Assembly: GCA_003232155.1 (NCBI GenBank)
Contig: QILY01000051.1
Span: 1-6,674 of the forward strand
Direction: 5' to 3'
From: Maribacter sp.
GTDB lineage: Bacteria > Bacteroidota > Bacteroidia > Flavobacteriales > Flavobacteriaceae
DNA length: 6,674 nucleotides
The notes below the pieces were generated by a model. It was not told the DNA's origin. It searched no databases and worked only from the letters and a program-made list of their open reading frames with translations. This document shows positions 6,308 through 6,674 of the stretch, piece by piece; within the stretch, counting starts at the first letter, position 1, and each line of letters opens with the position of its first letter. The translations under genes were made by a program, and so were the position numbers.

Positions 6308-6674
6308 TCTTTAATAATTTGTTTAGGACTACCCTGCTCATCAATCTCCCATACATTTAAAATGCCGTCACCATCAAAGTCGGTAATCGCCTCTGCCCGT
6401 GCTTTAAATGTGCCATTTTCAGCACTCACGATCTCATACCTATAATTTGCTGTGCCATTCTCTTTTACAGTTTTAGGCGCGACAAAATCAAGGGCATTGA
6501 AATCTGCCGAAAATTTACTGTACATATAGTTATGTGTGGTCTGCGCATTATAAATGGCTTTCAGTTGGGTTTGCGCCTCAATGCTTTTTGCCTTGGTAAT
6601 CAAGGGCATCAAATTGGGCAATGCCAATAAAAGTAAAATTCCAATGATAGCAAGTACTATAAGTGTTTCTTGTA
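6304..6674 (-). CDS. Type IV pilin-like / GspG-like major pseudopilin (leader off the window)
   Basis: The frame stays open to the right edge. Reading from it gives QETLIVLAIIGILLLLALPN, which aligns with the class III pilin signature so that Glu is mature position 5, AIIGIL positions 11-16 and Pro 22; only the leader and about the first three mature residues are missing. The visible TTG at 6625-6627 is internal, not a start. The hydrophobic helix is followed by an amphipathic helix (KAKSIEAQTQLKAIYNAQTT), the usual aromatic pilin loop (YMYSKFSADFNALDF), strands around NYRYEIVSAENGTFKARAEA, and a C-terminal DFDGDGILNVWEID (6340-6381). That last motif resembles an EF-hand-type calcium loop, and calcium binding at this end is known for GspG pseudopilins. 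Mature length would be about 125 residues. Adjacent to its peptidase and in the same operon as ATPase and secretin, it is probably the main filament subunit. Major pilin of a true pilus is the alternative. Confidence 0.85.
   Translation of the reverse strand, partial: QETLIVLAIIGILLLLALPNLMPLITKAKSIEAQTQLKAIYNAQTTHNYMYSKFSADFNALDFVAPKTVKENGTANYRYEIVSAENGTFKARAEAITDFDGDGILNVWEIDEQGSPKQIIKD

Larger units (their letters stand above)
419..6674 (-). other. Operon for a type II secretion / type IV filament-like machine (right end open)
   Basis: Six genes on one strand with almost no spacing: 4 nt overlap (pilin/peptidase), 2 nt gap (peptidase/ATPase), 22 nt gap (ATPase/secretin), 1 nt overlap (secretin/GspL-like) and 11 nt overlap (GspL-like/GspM-like). 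Such spacing implies one mRNA and coupled translation at several junctions. No internal promoter or terminator was recognised. The operon promoter and probably more genes (a GspF-type platform protein, minor pilins) lie to the right of the window. The order of pilin, peptidase, ATPase, secretin, GspL and GspM covers filament subunit, maturation, motor, outer-membrane channel and inner-membrane assembly platform. No distinct minus-strand terminator is obvious in 340-418. Confidence 0.8.

Noticed and set aside
1..6674. CRISPR arrays, tRNA/rRNA genes, insertion sequences, attachment sites
   Set aside because: No regularly spaced repeats, no tRNA-like cloverleaf, no transposase and no terminal inverted repeats were seen; almost the whole window is accounted for by coding sequence.

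Overview
The window looks like part of a Bacteroidota chromosome, most likely class Flavobacteriia. This is inferred from its AT-rich composition, start codons without clear Shine-Dalgarno sequences, the YebC C-terminus, and the style of the pilin and secretin proteins. I cannot name a genus. Coding density is very high. The only spacer of any size is the 143 bp between the two convergent gene sets at the left.

Layout: positions 1-275 (+) are the 3' end of a YebC/PmpR-family gene, followed by a good intrinsic terminator (about 303-337). Everything from 419 to the right edge is on the minus strand. It is one tightly packed, presumably co-transcribed set of six genes, read right to left: (1) a type IV pilin-like / GspG-like pseudopilin whose leader lies off the edge (6304-6674); (2) a small A24 prepilin peptidase with a TTG start (5822-6307); (3) a GspE/PilB assembly ATPase (4407-5819); (4) a GspD/PilQ-type outer-membrane secretin (2126-4384); (5) a GspL-like protein that joins a PilM-like cytoplasmic part, one membrane helix and a PilN-like periplasmic part (921-2126); (6) a GspM/PilO-like protein (419-931). 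Junctions are 4 nt overlap, 2 nt gap, 22 nt gap, 1 nt overlap and 11 nt overlap.

Together these encode most of a type II secretion system / type IV filament machine. The peptidase would mature the pilin. The ATPase would drive filament assembly through the inner-membrane proteins GspL and GspM. The secretin would provide the outer-membrane channel. No polytopic GspF/PilC platform, GspC clamp, minor pseudopilins or PilT retraction ATPase are visible; GspF and other pilins may lie beyond the right edge. Without a retraction ATPase, and with a GspL-type PilM-PilN fusion, a secretion system (T2SS-like) is more likely than a twitching pilus, but the window alone does not settle it.

The least ordinary parts are the 752-residue secretin, which seems to have three successive N0/STN-like modules separated by Asn-rich linkers, and the reduced inner-membrane set. 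I see no evidence of a wholly new system type. This is best described as a divergent Bacteroidota version of a known machine.
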